From the IMG/VR virus record IMGVR_UViG_3300022074_000287, positions 1 to 28,132 of that record: a stretch of 28,132 nt of DNA, one strand, 5' to 3'. This document shows, one piece after another, positions 17,031 to 25,047 of this stretch (the stretch's first letter is position 1; each line of letters opens with the position of its first letter). Source of the DNA: a virus. A program made the position numbers and the translations under genes. The notes beneath the pieces were generated by a model. That model was not told where the DNA came from and made no database searches. It saw only the letters and a program-made list of their open reading frames with translations.

Positions 17031-18173
17031 ATGGCTAATATAAGTATTTGGAACGGAACTAGTACCTTTGCTTCCGGTCAAACTCCTTTCGGGTTTTACG
17101 ATAGTGATGCTGAATTTGCAATAGATGCAGATAAAGTAGCATCCTTTTGTGCAACTAGATTAGGATACCCTTTGATGGATGTAGAACTTCAATCAGGATC
17201 ATTCTATGCTTGCTTTGAAGAAGCAATAACTACATACGGAAACGAAGTATTTCAATATAAAATTAGAGAAAACTACCTTAATTTAGAAGGTGCTGCTACA
17301 AGTAGTGCAGTAAATAACCAGTTGATAGAATCTAATATTAATAGATTTGTGCAAATTGGTAAAAATTACGGAACTGAAGCTGGTGTTGGAGGTAATGTAA
17401 CTAAATATTCTGGATCGTTAGATATTACAGGATCAGTACAGAACTATGATATGAACGCTTGGGCAACTTCTAATAGCATAAATGGAGGTATAGAGATAAG
17501 AAAAATATTTTACGAGTCTCCTCCTGCTATTCAAAGGTATTTTGATCCATATGCTGGTACAGGTACAGGTATACAGTCATTGATGGATGCTTTTGAATTT
17601 GGTAGATTTAGTCCCGGAGTTAATTTCTTATTAATGCCTGCTTCATATGATGTTTTAAAGACTCAAGCTATAGAATTTAATGATCAAATAAGAAAATCGA
17701 CTTTTAGTTTTGAGTTAGTTAATAATCAACTAAAAATATTCCCTATACCTGCTGAAACTGGTAGTTTAATATTTGAATATTATAAATTAGATGATAAATC
17801 AGCTATAAACTTTAATAGTAACACAGGATTGATTACCAATGTTGCCGAAGTACCTTATAATAATCCAACTTATACTCATATTAATAGTGTAGGACGTCAA
17901 TGGATATTCCAATATACTCTAGCTTTAGCAAAAGAACTACTAGGATATATAAGAGGGAAGTACCAAACAGTACCGGTACCTGGAGCTGAAGCTACTTTAA
18001 ATCAATCAGACTTATTAAGTGCGGCAACTACGGAAAAAGATGCATTGATTACTAATTTAAGAGAAATGTTAAACGAAACTTCGAGAGGAGCACAAATGGA
18101 AGCACAGTCTCAAGAAGCTGACTTCCTTAGATCTACTCTTTCTCAAGTACCAATGACTATACATGTAGGTTAA
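17031..18173 (+). CDS. Neck / head-completion protein, gp13-like (tentative)
   Basis: The protein has 380 residues. It contains an N-terminal helical block (DKVASFCATRLGYPLMDVEL), a Gly/Ser/Asn-rich insertion at about 110-160, a central block with EIRKIFYESPPAIQRYFDPY, and a beta segment FSFELVNNQLKIFPIPAETG. It ends with HINSVGRQWIFQYTLALAKE, then LLGYIRGKYQTVPVPG and a helical tail. This C-terminal arrangement is what I associate with neck or head-tail joining proteins placed after the capsid gene in marine T4-like phages. The gp13 label rests on position and general resemblance, not on a clear motif; T4 gp13 is somewhat shorter (about 309). It is the first gene of a coupled run, and its stop overlaps the next ATG. 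Confidence 0.6.
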   Translation: MANISIWNGTSTFASGQTPFGFYDSDAEFAIDADKVASFCATRLGYPLMDVELQSGSFYACFEEAITTYGNEVFQYKIRENYLNLEGAATSSAVNNQLIESNINRFVQIGKNYGTEAGVGGNVTKYSGSLDITGSVQNYDMNAWATSNSINGGIEIRKIFYESPPAIQRYFDPYAGTGTGIQSLMDAFEFGRFSPGVNFLLMPASYDVLKTQAIEFNDQIRKSTFSFELVNNQLKIFPIPAETGSLIFEYYKLDDKSAINFNSNTGLITNVAEVPYNNPTYTHINSVGRQWIFQYTLALAKELLGYIRGKYQTVPVPGAEATLNQSDLLSAATTEKDALITNLREMLNETSRGAQMEAQSQEADFLRSTLSQVPMTIHVG

Positions 18174-18472
18174 TGAAATTATTTACTATCATAGAACAGA
18201 TAATCTTTACTACCTACGAAGGTATGGTAAGAGTACGCTATAAAGAAGGCGAAAGCGAGAATATGGCTGAACTTTTACGTGCTTTACCAGGAGTAACTAC
18301 TGTTACTAATGCAGGAGCATCATCTGAGATGGGGACTATGACATTTAAAATTAAATTAATTACTCAAAAAACAGCAGAAGAAGCTTTTGAAGCATTTAAA
18401 TCTAATGCTAAAGGTAAGTATACAGGAATTATAGAAATAGAAATAGCTAACGAAACAATAGAAGAGAAGTAA
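18173..18472 (+). CDS. Small neck-region protein, possible ferredoxin-like fold
   Basis: The 99-residue protein is joined to both neighbours by TAATG overlaps. The pattern beta (18-24, GMVRVRY), helix (29-38), the turn ALPGV, strand (42-46), strand (54-62, GTMTFKIKL), helix (67-78) and strand (85-91) suggests a beta-alpha-beta ferredoxin-like fold. No catalytic residues are evident. Position between two neck-type genes suggests a small connector or assembly factor. I do not recognise a named family. Confidence 0.7.
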   Translation: MKLFTIIEQIIFTTYEGMVRVRYKEGESENMAELLRALPGVTTVTNAGASSEMGTMTFKIKLITQKTAEEAFEAFKSNAKGKYTGIIEIEIANETIEEK

Positions 18473-18957
18473 TGATATTTGGTAGCAGTAGAGACTTTGA
18501 TTTATTGGTTAATATTAACAGAGAACTGTTAAAAGATATAGTAGAACAAGAAATTCTTTTATATAAGTTTAATATTACTGATACTTCTACTAATTTATAT
18601 GGTGAAGCATTAGAAAAGACCTTTTTAGAACCGGTTAAGCTTAATTGTTTGATTACTAGAGGGGATCAAGTAATAAACATTGACGAATTCGGGCCTGATT
18701 TAGGTAGAGAAGCATCATTTGCATTATTGAAAAGGGATTTAGAAGATATACAACTTGTACCTGAGGTAGGGGACATAGTAATGTGGCATGAAGACTATTA
18801 TGAAGTAGATACCGTTAAAGAGAACCAGTTATTTTACGGTAGAAACAAAGATTATAACATAGAACGCACTGCAGGATACGGATCATCTATTTCTTTAGTA
18901 CTAGATTGTCACTTAACAAGAGCAGATAGAGTAGGAATTGCAAGACAAAGATTATAA
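18472..18957 (+). CDS. Neck protein, gp14-like (tentative)
   Basis: The protein has 161 residues. An N-terminal helix (FDLLVNINRELLKDIVEQEI) is followed by YKFNITDTSTNLYGEALEK and a beta-rich body containing VKLNCLITRGDQV and LVPEVGDIVMWHEDYYEVDT. It ends with LFYGRNKDYN and a short strand. The phrase pattern of a barrel-like body with GDIV-W/H-(D)YYEV is what I would expect of a head-tail joining or neck protein lying between the capsid and gp15-like genes. It is shorter than T4 gp14 (about 256), so it may be a compact version or a different completion protein. It is coupled to the previous gene by a one-base overlap and lies 3 bases before the next. Confidence 0.55.
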   Translation: MIFGSSRDFDLLVNINRELLKDIVEQEILLYKFNITDTSTNLYGEALEKTFLEPVKLNCLITRGDQVINIDEFGPDLGREASFALLKRDLEDIQLVPEVGDIVMWHEDYYEVDTVKENQLFYGRNKDYNIERTAGYGSSISLVLDCHLTRADRVGIARQRL

Positions 18958-18960
18958 AAC

Positions 18961-20175
18961 ATGGCTAAAAGAAAAAAACCAGTACCTAAAACTCAAGCAG
19001 AGCTTTTACAGAAAGAAATAGCTCCGATACTCGGTACGGGCAAGCCTATTATACCTGATTCTAAAAAAAGAGAGAATCAAAGAACAGTTAAAGGGGACGA
19101 TGTTAAAAGATTTACTATAGGTTTAAGAGATATTGATGAAACTATAATATATTACTTCGAAAATGTTATTAAACCCTCAGTAATACAGAATGGCTCTAAA
19201 ATAAACGTACCTGTTTTATACGGTTCTCCAGAAAGATGGAAATCTGTACAGAAAGACGGTTTTTACCGAGATAAAAACGGTAAAATACAAGCTCCTCTAA
19301 TAATGTTTAGAAGAGATTCAGTGGATAAAAATAGATCTCTTGGTAATAAGGTAGATGCAAGGAATCCAATCAATGTAGGTATATATAAAAAACGATTTTC
19401 AAAGAAAAATGTTTATGATAGATTTAGTGTTATTAACAATCGTAATCCTATAGATGAATTTTATGGAGTAATAGTACCTGAATATGTAACTTTAACTTAT
19501 TCTTGTATAATATTTACTGATTATATAGAACAAATGAATAAGCTAGTAGAGAGTATCAATTATGCTTCTGATTCTTACTGGGGAGACCCTGAAAGATTTA
19601 GTTTTAGAGCAAAGATTGACTCATATTCTACAGCAGTAGAACTTAGCCAAGGATCAGATAGAGCAGCTAAGACTAATTTTAATTTAACTATGAATGGACA
19701 TATCATACCAGATACTATTAACGCACAGTTAGCTGGTATGAATAAGTTTTATTCTAAATCATCTGTAACTTTTGGTTTAGAATTAGCTGGAGACATAGAA
19801 ACGTTAGCAGCAAAAGCAAGAACACCTGAAAAAGATAATGACTATAGATTCTTTGATGAAGGTACTTTAGGAGTTCAAAGCTTTGGTATGACTCAAGAAC
19901 AAATTTCTTACGTAGGTTTAAATACTACATTAATAGCTGATTTCGTTTCGGTCAATACAGCATTATTTAACAACAGAACTATAATTGATTCACCTGCTGG
20001 ATTTACTGCTGGTGGTGATAGATTCCAATTATACATTAACGGTATAGTTATACCAGCAACTTTTTATACGGTATCACAAGTAGGTAGTGATATCTCAGTA
20101 GTTTTACAGACTAATCAAACTGAATATAGTTTAGATTCAGGAGATGAAGTAGTATTAAGTGGTAAAATAAGATAA
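18961..20175 (+). CDS. 15: Tail sheath stabiliser/completion protein (gp15-like) with C-terminal beta extension
   Basis: T4 gp15 caps the tail sheath and tube and connects the tail to the neck. The match is in the order of blocks. An N-terminal basic tail is followed by RFTIGLRDIDETIIYYFENV, then KINVPVLYGSPERWKSVQ, then PLIMFRRDSVD. Next come EYVTLTYSCIIFTDYIEQMN, GDPERFSFRAKIDSYSTAVE and NFNLTMNGHIIPD, mirroring T4 gp15 strands and helices. The T4 protein is about 272 residues; this one has 404. Part of the excess is a separate C-terminal beta module at about 343-404 (FQLYINGIVIPATFYTV onward), resembling fibre-type beta repeats. It is contiguous with the neck genes upstream (3 bases) and the fibre gene downstream (1 base). 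Confidence 0.8.
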   Translation: MAKRKKPVPKTQAELLQKEIAPILGTGKPIIPDSKKRENQRTVKGDDVKRFTIGLRDIDETIIYYFENVIKPSVIQNGSKINVPVLYGSPERWKSVQKDGFYRDKNGKIQAPLIMFRRDSVDKNRSLGNKVDARNPINVGIYKKRFSKKNVYDRFSVINNRNPIDEFYGVIVPEYVTLTYSCIIFTDYIEQMNKLVESINYASDSYWGDPERFSFRAKIDSYSTAVELSQGSDRAAKTNFNLTMNGHIIPDTINAQLAGMNKFYSKSSVTFGLELAGDIETLAAKARTPEKDNDYRFFDEGTLGVQSFGMTQEQISYVGLNTTLIADFVSVNTALFNNRTIIDSPAGFTAGGDRFQLYINGIVIPATFYTVSQVGSDISVVLQTNQTEYSLDSGDEVVLSGKIR

Positions 20176-20176
20176 G

Positions 20177-22864
20177 ATGGCATTAATACAATGGAAACAA
20201 ATAGATGGTGATTTAACTGGCTCTAGAGTCCTTACAGGAAGTCTTATAGTCTCTGGTACAGTTCAAGCAGATACATTTATTGGTATTGACCCTACAGCTA
20301 TTTTTAAAACTGATGGTACTAACACAGTAAGTGCTTCAGTTAATACTGACGGTACTATCTTCTCTGTTACTAGAGACGGTACCGATAAAATGACGTTAGA
20401 TGAAAATGGTAACTTAGTTCTACAAGGTAGCCTTACAGCCCAAGAATTTAAATCAGAATTAATTAGTGCATCTATATTATTTGAATCTGGTTCATCACAA
20501 TTTGGTAATAGTTTAGATGATTCTCATAAGTTTACAGGTAGTTTATTTATAAGCGGTGCCGGTGGACACAATATATCAGGCTCTCTAAGAGTAAGTACTA
20601 CTAGCACAGGTTCAACAGCTATAACTTCTAATAATACCACAGTTGGTTACCCTAGTTCTAATCAATGGAAAAATAATTTAGATGGATCTTTCTTTAATAA
20701 CTTTGATCACACTACTCATATATCTGAAATATTAAGATTTATGGCTGGAGTTATAAGTTCATCATTAGATGTTGCTGATGCTACACCAAATACTAAAACT
20801 TGGGGAAGTATTTCTCAAACTTATACTAACGGAGGTACTACTTCTAAAAATAGTTTATTTAATGGAGTGTTAGGTAGTACATATCAAAATGCTAAGTTAT
20901 CTAATAATTGGAATACTTCTACATTTATTAATTCTTCTTTAACTGGCTCTATATACGATGCTCAAAATTACTTAATTAATAAAGGATTTTTATTAAATTC
21001 TGAAACTGGTTCTAATAATGCAGGAACTAATCCTTTTTCAGATAATTATGGTACTAGAATACCTACAACTATTCTAACTGAAGGAGGTTTTAGCACTAAT
21101 TCATTTACAATTACTGCAAACGCAGCAGGATCTACAGATGTTTCAGGAAGTGCTAATAATTTTGGTTTAGGTCCTTTGACTAACGGTGGAGCTACTCCAT
21201 ATACAGTAAGAATAGAAGCTACTCAATCATATAGTGATAGCTATAGTGACGCTACTCCCGGTGCCTCCTCTACTTTCAGTTCATCTTCGCTTAAAGATTA
21301 TACTATTTCAAGCTTTGGTACTTCAAATGGGTTAGTACTTACTAAAATACTTACCTCTCAACCAGCAGTTATACCTTCTAATTTTCAAGATGGAGATTTT
21401 AACAACGTAGCAGGACCTGTTAACAGTAGAAAGTATACTTCTGGGGCTACAACAGCTAATAGTATTTCAGCTAGTGGTTATTATAGGACTCATGACGTAA
21501 TAGTTGGCTTAAAATCAGGTTCTCAAGCAACTTTTACAGAAAAAACAGCTACTAATGAATCTTCTAGATTTTATTTATATACCGGAGATATATCTACCGA
21601 TATTACTTCAGGTACTAGAGCTGCAACCGTATCAAATGTTAATTTAACAAGAACAGCATTTAGTGCTACATCAAGATCCTTATCAGGAGCTCCTTACATA
21701 TTAAGTACATCGTATAGTTTTCAATTTAGAGGAGAAGTAAGTGGAAGTTTTGACCCTGCTTACGGATATAGCACTAACCCTATAACAATTACTAGACCTA
21801 CAAACCAATGGCCTAATATTGGATCAACATCTATTAGTAATGCTACTGTATCAGTTACGTCAAATGGAGTACAGCACGATACAGCTAATGTTAAAGGTAT
21901 ATTATCAGCTGATAAAAATACTCAGAGAAGTACTAATACAGTACCTTTTATTGATGATATTGCTTATACTACTTCTTCTTTTAGTTTTTCTTTAAATAGT
22001 AATGCAAGTAATACTTTACAAACAAGAGCAGCTCAAGAAGCTAAAACTTATGGATTAAAATTTAGATTTAACGGTAGAAACTGGAAAGGAACAGTAGTAA
22101 CATCAGATTCAGCTCTTCAAAACTTTTATGATAATACGTTATTTGGTCAAACTAAGAGCACTAAAATGGCGATATATAGTAGAGCTCAAGGATACGATGC
22201 AAGTAGTTTAACCGGTACTTCTGAAAACTTTTCAGGAGAAGACCATAGAATAAAAGTAAATAATAATGTATTAGGATTTAATGGAGATTCTTTTACTACT
22301 AACTCTTTTAAAACTAATGACGCTGGAGATGCAGTATTAACCACCAAAGATTTACAGGTAAAACCAGGATTTTTAGTAGAACCCGGTGGAGATTATGGAT
22401 ACTGGTTCGATAGTGGGTTTGGAAATACTTCTACATACAAATATTATATAAGAAAATTCCAAACTAGTGGAGCTAAAACTTCTATGACAGTAAATGTAGA
22501 AAAAACTTTAGTTAATTGGGATTCTTCTTCTAATGGTATAGCAGCAGTAGTTTTATTTAAATCAAGCGCTAGCGGAAGTGGAGCAAATAGTAGTTTATCT
22601 ACAGCAAGAATTTATGATCCTACTGAAACTAACTCTAACGTAGTTGAATCAGGAGTATCAGCAGATAATTTTAAAAATCCGTTTACAGACGATTTAGATC
22701 TTTACGGTAATATAGGAGGTAGTATAAGTGGAACTACTTATACTATGCCTTTAAGAAACGCAGATGGAATGTTTTTAGATAATAGCGATAATCAATTCTA
22801 TCTAATTATAAGATATAAAGGAGATCCTTCTCCTATAACAGATATAAGTATAAGTACATCATAA
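20177..22864 (+). CDS. Large fibre-like virion protein
   Basis: The 895 residues are rich in Ser, Thr, Gly and Asn with little Cys, as in elongated beta-structured fibres. The N-terminus MALIQWKQIDGDLTGSRVLT is followed by short beta repeats with FSVTRDGTDKMTLDENGNLV. A module at residues 84-123 recurs at 70% identity in the distal fibre gene. A long unique region of about 680 residues contains WKNNLDGSFFNNFDHTTHIS and many short strands, and it ends with a compact domain containing QFYLIIRYKGD. No receptor-binding or enzyme motif is identified. It shares a transcription unit with the gp15-like gene, and its stop overlaps the next ATG as TAATG. A tail or head fibre is likely; the exact site on the virion is unknown. 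Confidence 0.75.
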   Translation: MALIQWKQIDGDLTGSRVLTGSLIVSGTVQADTFIGIDPTAIFKTDGTNTVSASVNTDGTIFSVTRDGTDKMTLDENGNLVLQGSLTAQEFKSELISASILFESGSSQFGNSLDDSHKFTGSLFISGAGGHNISGSLRVSTTSTGSTAITSNNTTVGYPSSNQWKNNLDGSFFNNFDHTTHISEILRFMAGVISSSLDVADATPNTKTWGSISQTYTNGGTTSKNSLFNGVLGSTYQNAKLSNNWNTSTFINSSLTGSIYDAQNYLINKGFLLNSETGSNNAGTNPFSDNYGTRIPTTILTEGGFSTNSFTITANAAGSTDVSGSANNFGLGPLTNGGATPYTVRIEATQSYSDSYSDATPGASSTFSSSSLKDYTISSFGTSNGLVLTKILTSQPAVIPSNFQDGDFNNVAGPVNSRKYTSGATTANSISASGYYRTHDVIVGLKSGSQATFTEKTATNESSRFYLYTGDISTDITSGTRAATVSNVNLTRTAFSATSRSLSGAPYILSTSYSFQFRGEVSGSFDPAYGYSTNPITITRPTNQWPNIGSTSISNATVSVTSNGVQHDTANVKGILSADKNTQRSTNTVPFIDDIAYTTSSFSFSLNSNASNTLQTRAAQEAKTYGLKFRFNGRNWKGTVVTSDSALQNFYDNTLFGQTKSTKMAIYSRAQGYDASSLTGTSENFSGEDHRIKVNNNVLGFNGDSFTTNSFKTNDAGDAVLTTKDLQVKPGFLVEPGGDYGYWFDSGFGNTSTYKYYIRKFQTSGAKTSMTVNVEKTLVNWDSSSNGIAAVVLFKSSASGSGANSSLSTARIYDPTETNSNVVESGVSADNFKNPFTDDLDLYGNIGGSISGTTYTMPLRNADGMFLDNSDNQFYLIIRYKGDPSPITDISISTS
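20426..20545 (+). repeat. 40-residue fibre module, copy 1
   Basis: This segment encodes 40 residues from GSLTAQEFKSEL to HKFTGSL. Aligned by eye without gaps to 27259-27378, 28 of 40 residues are identical. It is a shared module between two fibre-like genes. Confidence 0.85.
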
Positions 22865-23709
22865 TGGGTTTAATAGATAACACAAAAAAAGCATTAAGAT
22901 TATTACTCGGTAGAAGATTTACCAGTGATGATATTTCTATGCAACAAGAAGCATTTACTTCTACGTTAGATATTAGAGGAGCAGATGTATATACTGAAGA
23001 TTATTTAGTACCTACTGAAGGTTTACCTTTTAGCGGTAGTAGTCAAGATGGTAGCACTCAAGGGGTTATTAAGTATTGGTATAGACATAGACTTACTAAA
23101 TCGAATTTAGATAACGATGTTTGGTTTTTCCTCTACCCCACAGGTAGTAATTCCGGAATAACCCCGCAAATAATTAATGCTAATCAAAAAGTTGACTTTT
23201 TATCAAGTAAATACTCAATACCTTCTTTAGCAAATGCTGGTACTGAAGATGCTACTCCTGGGTATAATGTAGTAGTTTATAAATCTACTTCTACTAATAG
23301 CGGTAGTTTATCCAGTAGTGATAAAGTATCAATTAACGATTATCAGTTTGATTATAAAACAGGAATATTACAGTTTGATCAAAATAAACCTTCTAATAAT
23401 CAAAACGTATTTATAACAGTATATCAATATACTGGTAAAACTTTAGCTACCGATCCTAATATAGGTATATTTGCTAAAACAGGTTCTTATTATTCAACAA
23501 CAAATGATTTAAAAATCACTGGTTCTTTTGATATTTCTCTAGACGGTACTAATGATAAAGTAACAGTATCATCTGGAGGAGATTTAAAATTTGAATTTAA
23601 CGAACAAGGCACAGCTCAATTTGCTCCTCAAAATTCTACCCCTACTGCAGTTAGTGGTGGAATGTTTTATAGCGGGTCTGATGAGTTCTTTCTTGGATTT
23701 AATAATTAA
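22864..23709 (+). CDS. Virion structural protein associated with fibres
   Basis: The 281-residue protein starts inside the stop of the preceding fibre gene, so the two are coupled. The N-terminus has a basic helix (IDNTKKALRLLLGRRF). The body is beta-rich, with VIKYWYRHRLTKSNLDNDVW, a KVSINDYQFDYKTGILQF hairpin region at about 158-175, and a C-terminal part typical of phage fibre or fibre-connector proteins (KITGSFDISLDGTNDKVTVS). The last 40 residues resemble the short beta units of the neighbouring fibres. No enzyme motif is visible. It could be a fibre hinge, a fibre tip or a baseplate connector. Confidence 0.7.
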   Translation: MGLIDNTKKALRLLLGRRFTSDDISMQQEAFTSTLDIRGADVYTEDYLVPTEGLPFSGSSQDGSTQGVIKYWYRHRLTKSNLDNDVWFFLYPTGSNSGITPQIINANQKVDFLSSKYSIPSLANAGTEDATPGYNVVVYKSTSTNSGSLSSSDKVSINDYQFDYKTGILQFDQNKPSNNQNVFITVYQYTGKTLATDPNIGIFAKTGSYYSTTNDLKITGSFDISLDGTNDKVTVSSGGDLKFEFNEQGTAQFAPQNSTPTAVSGGMFYSGSDEFFLGFNN

Positions 23710-23713
23710 CCGA

Positions 23714-23721
23714 TATTTATA
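23714..23721 (+). promoter_or_regulatory. Putative late-promoter core TATTTATA before short fibre gene
   Basis: The octamer sits in the 35-base gap after the preceding stop, 23 bases before the ATG, and is followed by ATATATAAA. It is inferred from recurrence. Confidence 0.5.
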
Positions 23722-23744
23722 ATATATAAAACTCACAGTATACC

Positions 23745-24752
23745 ATGGCAAATTGGAAAAAGATAATAGTTAGCGGATCTTCCGCGGTCTTAGGAGGAGT
23801 TAGTTTACCTTCTTTAACAACAAATAACCTTGTAAAAGTAGGAGGAAGTGGAGTACTTTCTGACTCAGGTATAACTATTAACGGTGGTACTTTAGCAATA
23901 GGAACTAACGTTATTACTTCTACCGGTGCTACTTCTATTCTTTCAGGTTCTTTTAGCGGTTCATTTCAAGGTGATGGATCTTTATTAACAGGAATAGCTA
24001 CAAGTCTAGATATTAGCGGTTCTAGTGGCAATACTTCAATAGATTTAAAGACTGAAGATTTTACAATTGCTGCAGGTAACGGTATTAGTACAGCGGCAAC
24101 ATCCAACACTATTACAGTTGCAGTTACTAATGGAGGTATTACAGGAACACAATTAAATGCTTCTGTTGCAGGTACTGGTTTATCAGGCGGTGCTGGTTCA
24201 GCATTATCAGTAGATTATGGTTCTTCAGCAGGTACGGCAGTACAAGGTGATACTACAATTACTATTAATGGTACTTCTGGTGAGATTGGAGTAACCGGAA
24301 CAGCTGCACAAGCATTAGGAGGAGGTCCTTCTTATACACTTACCTTACCAGATACTATTTCAGGTAACAGAACTTTCTCTAATAACGTTGTTATTACAGG
24401 TGATTTAACGGTTAATGGTTCTACCACTACAGTAAGCACTACTAATCTAGAAGTAGAGGATAAATTCTTATTCTTAAATGCAGGTTCAGGATCAGCTTCA
24501 CCAGTAGGAGAAGGTGGTATAATCGTTGAAGCAGGTACAGCAGATTCAGGTTCTGCATTCTATTATGATGGGAATAGTGCTAGATGGTCTTTAGCAGATG
24601 GAATTAAAAAAGATGCTACTTCAGTAACTCCTGAAGCATTTTCAGCAATAGTGGTAGATGTAGCAGGAGGACAATCAGATGCTGCAAAATATAAAAAGAA
24701 TGGTAATATAAAAGTTGATGGCTCTGGAGATATATTTATCTACGTAGAGTAA
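23745..24752 (+). CDS. Fibre-like protein with MxNWKKxIVSGS N-terminus
   Basis: The 335 residues are Gly/Ser/Thr-rich. The N-terminus MANWKKIIVSGSSAVL is nearly the same as that of the large fibre at 25048, suggesting a shared docking peptide. It is followed by SILSGSFSGSFQGDGSLLTG, a repeat type common in phage fibres, then beta repeats with ITGTQLNASVAG and SGEIGVTGTAAQAL. A conserved-looking block follows (FSNNVVITGDLTVNGSTTTV, then NLEVEDKFLFLNAGSG and GGIIVEAGTADSGSAF), and the protein ends with a short compact C-terminus. No enzyme domain is seen. It has its own putative promoter. It is probably a short tail fibre or an adaptor for a longer one. Confidence 0.75.
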   Translation: MANWKKIIVSGSSAVLGGVSLPSLTTNNLVKVGGSGVLSDSGITINGGTLAIGTNVITSTGATSILSGSFSGSFQGDGSLLTGIATSLDISGSSGNTSIDLKTEDFTIAAGNGISTAATSNTITVAVTNGGITGTQLNASVAGTGLSGGAGSALSVDYGSSAGTAVQGDTTITINGTSGEIGVTGTAAQALGGGPSYTLTLPDTISGNRTFSNNVVITGDLTVNGSTTTVSTTNLEVEDKFLFLNAGSGSASPVGEGGIIVEAGTADSGSAFYYDGNSARWSLADGIKKDATSVTPEAFSAIVVDVAGGQSDAAKYKKNGNIKVDGSGDIFIYVE

Positions 24753-24773
24753 TTATAATTTAAAGGTTTTAAA

Positions 24774-24944
24774 ATGGGTATATTGAATAAACAAAAAGCG
24801 AAAGCTTTAGAGGATCTATCTAAAGAAGATATGGAATTTCTTCTCAATAAATTAAGAGATTCTAATTATAGAGGTTACGAGTTCGAACAGTTTTACAGAG
24901 TCTGGACTATTTTATCCTCTTATTTAAAAACATTAAACAAATAA
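24774..24944 (+). CDS. Small helical protein, 56 residues
   Basis: This short frame begins at ATG 24774, 21 bases after the preceding stop, and ends at TAA 24944, directly before a stem-loop. The product begins MGILNKQKAKALEDLSKEDM and continues with a second helix (EFLLNKLRDSNYRGYEFEQF) and a third containing YRVWTILSSYLKTL. It is charged and likely an all-alpha bundle. The pattern of an S-x-E-D-M/I-E-F-L-L helix followed by Y-R/K-G-x-E is familiar from small proteins near fibre genes in marine phages (memory only). A leader with AAAGG seven bases upstream is the closest to a ribosome-binding site in the window. Function is unknown. Confidence 0.75.
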   Translation: MGILNKQKAKALEDLSKEDMEFLLNKLRDSNYRGYEFEQFYRVWTILSSYLKTLNK

Positions 24945-24949
24945 CAGTT

Positions 24950-24969
24950 GGAGCCTTACGGGCTCCTTT
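24950..24969 (+). terminator. Weak stem-loop terminator after small gene
   Basis: GGAGCC and GGCTCC form a perfect six-pair stem around TTACG, followed by only three T residues. It lies 6 bases after the small gene and directly before a TATTTATA motif, so it may separate two transcription units, but the T-tract is short. Confidence 0.6.
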
Positions 24970-24971
24970 GC

Positions 24972-24979
24972 TATTTATA
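24972..24979 (+). promoter_or_regulatory. Putative late-promoter core TATTTATA before long fibre gene
   Basis: The octamer follows the stem-loop within 6 bases and lies 68 bases before the ATG of the long fibre gene. The octamer is flanked by CTTTG and CAAAG, which could pair weakly. It is inferred from recurrence. Confidence 0.45.
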
Positions 24980-25047
24980 TACAAAGCTATTATAGGCCTT
25001 GAAAAAGGAAGTGGGCTCATTGAGTAACCAACCGTAATTGTAAAGAT

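Noticed and set aside
18961-20175. Tail sheath (gp18) identity for the 404-residue protein
   Set aside because: The sheath is longer with different conserved blocks; the order of blocks here fits the gp15 type better.
24945-25047. tRNA or other RNA gene between the small gene and the long fibre
   Set aside because: No cloverleaf, T-loop or CCA-proximal stem could be drawn; only the short stem-loop and promoter-like motif are present.
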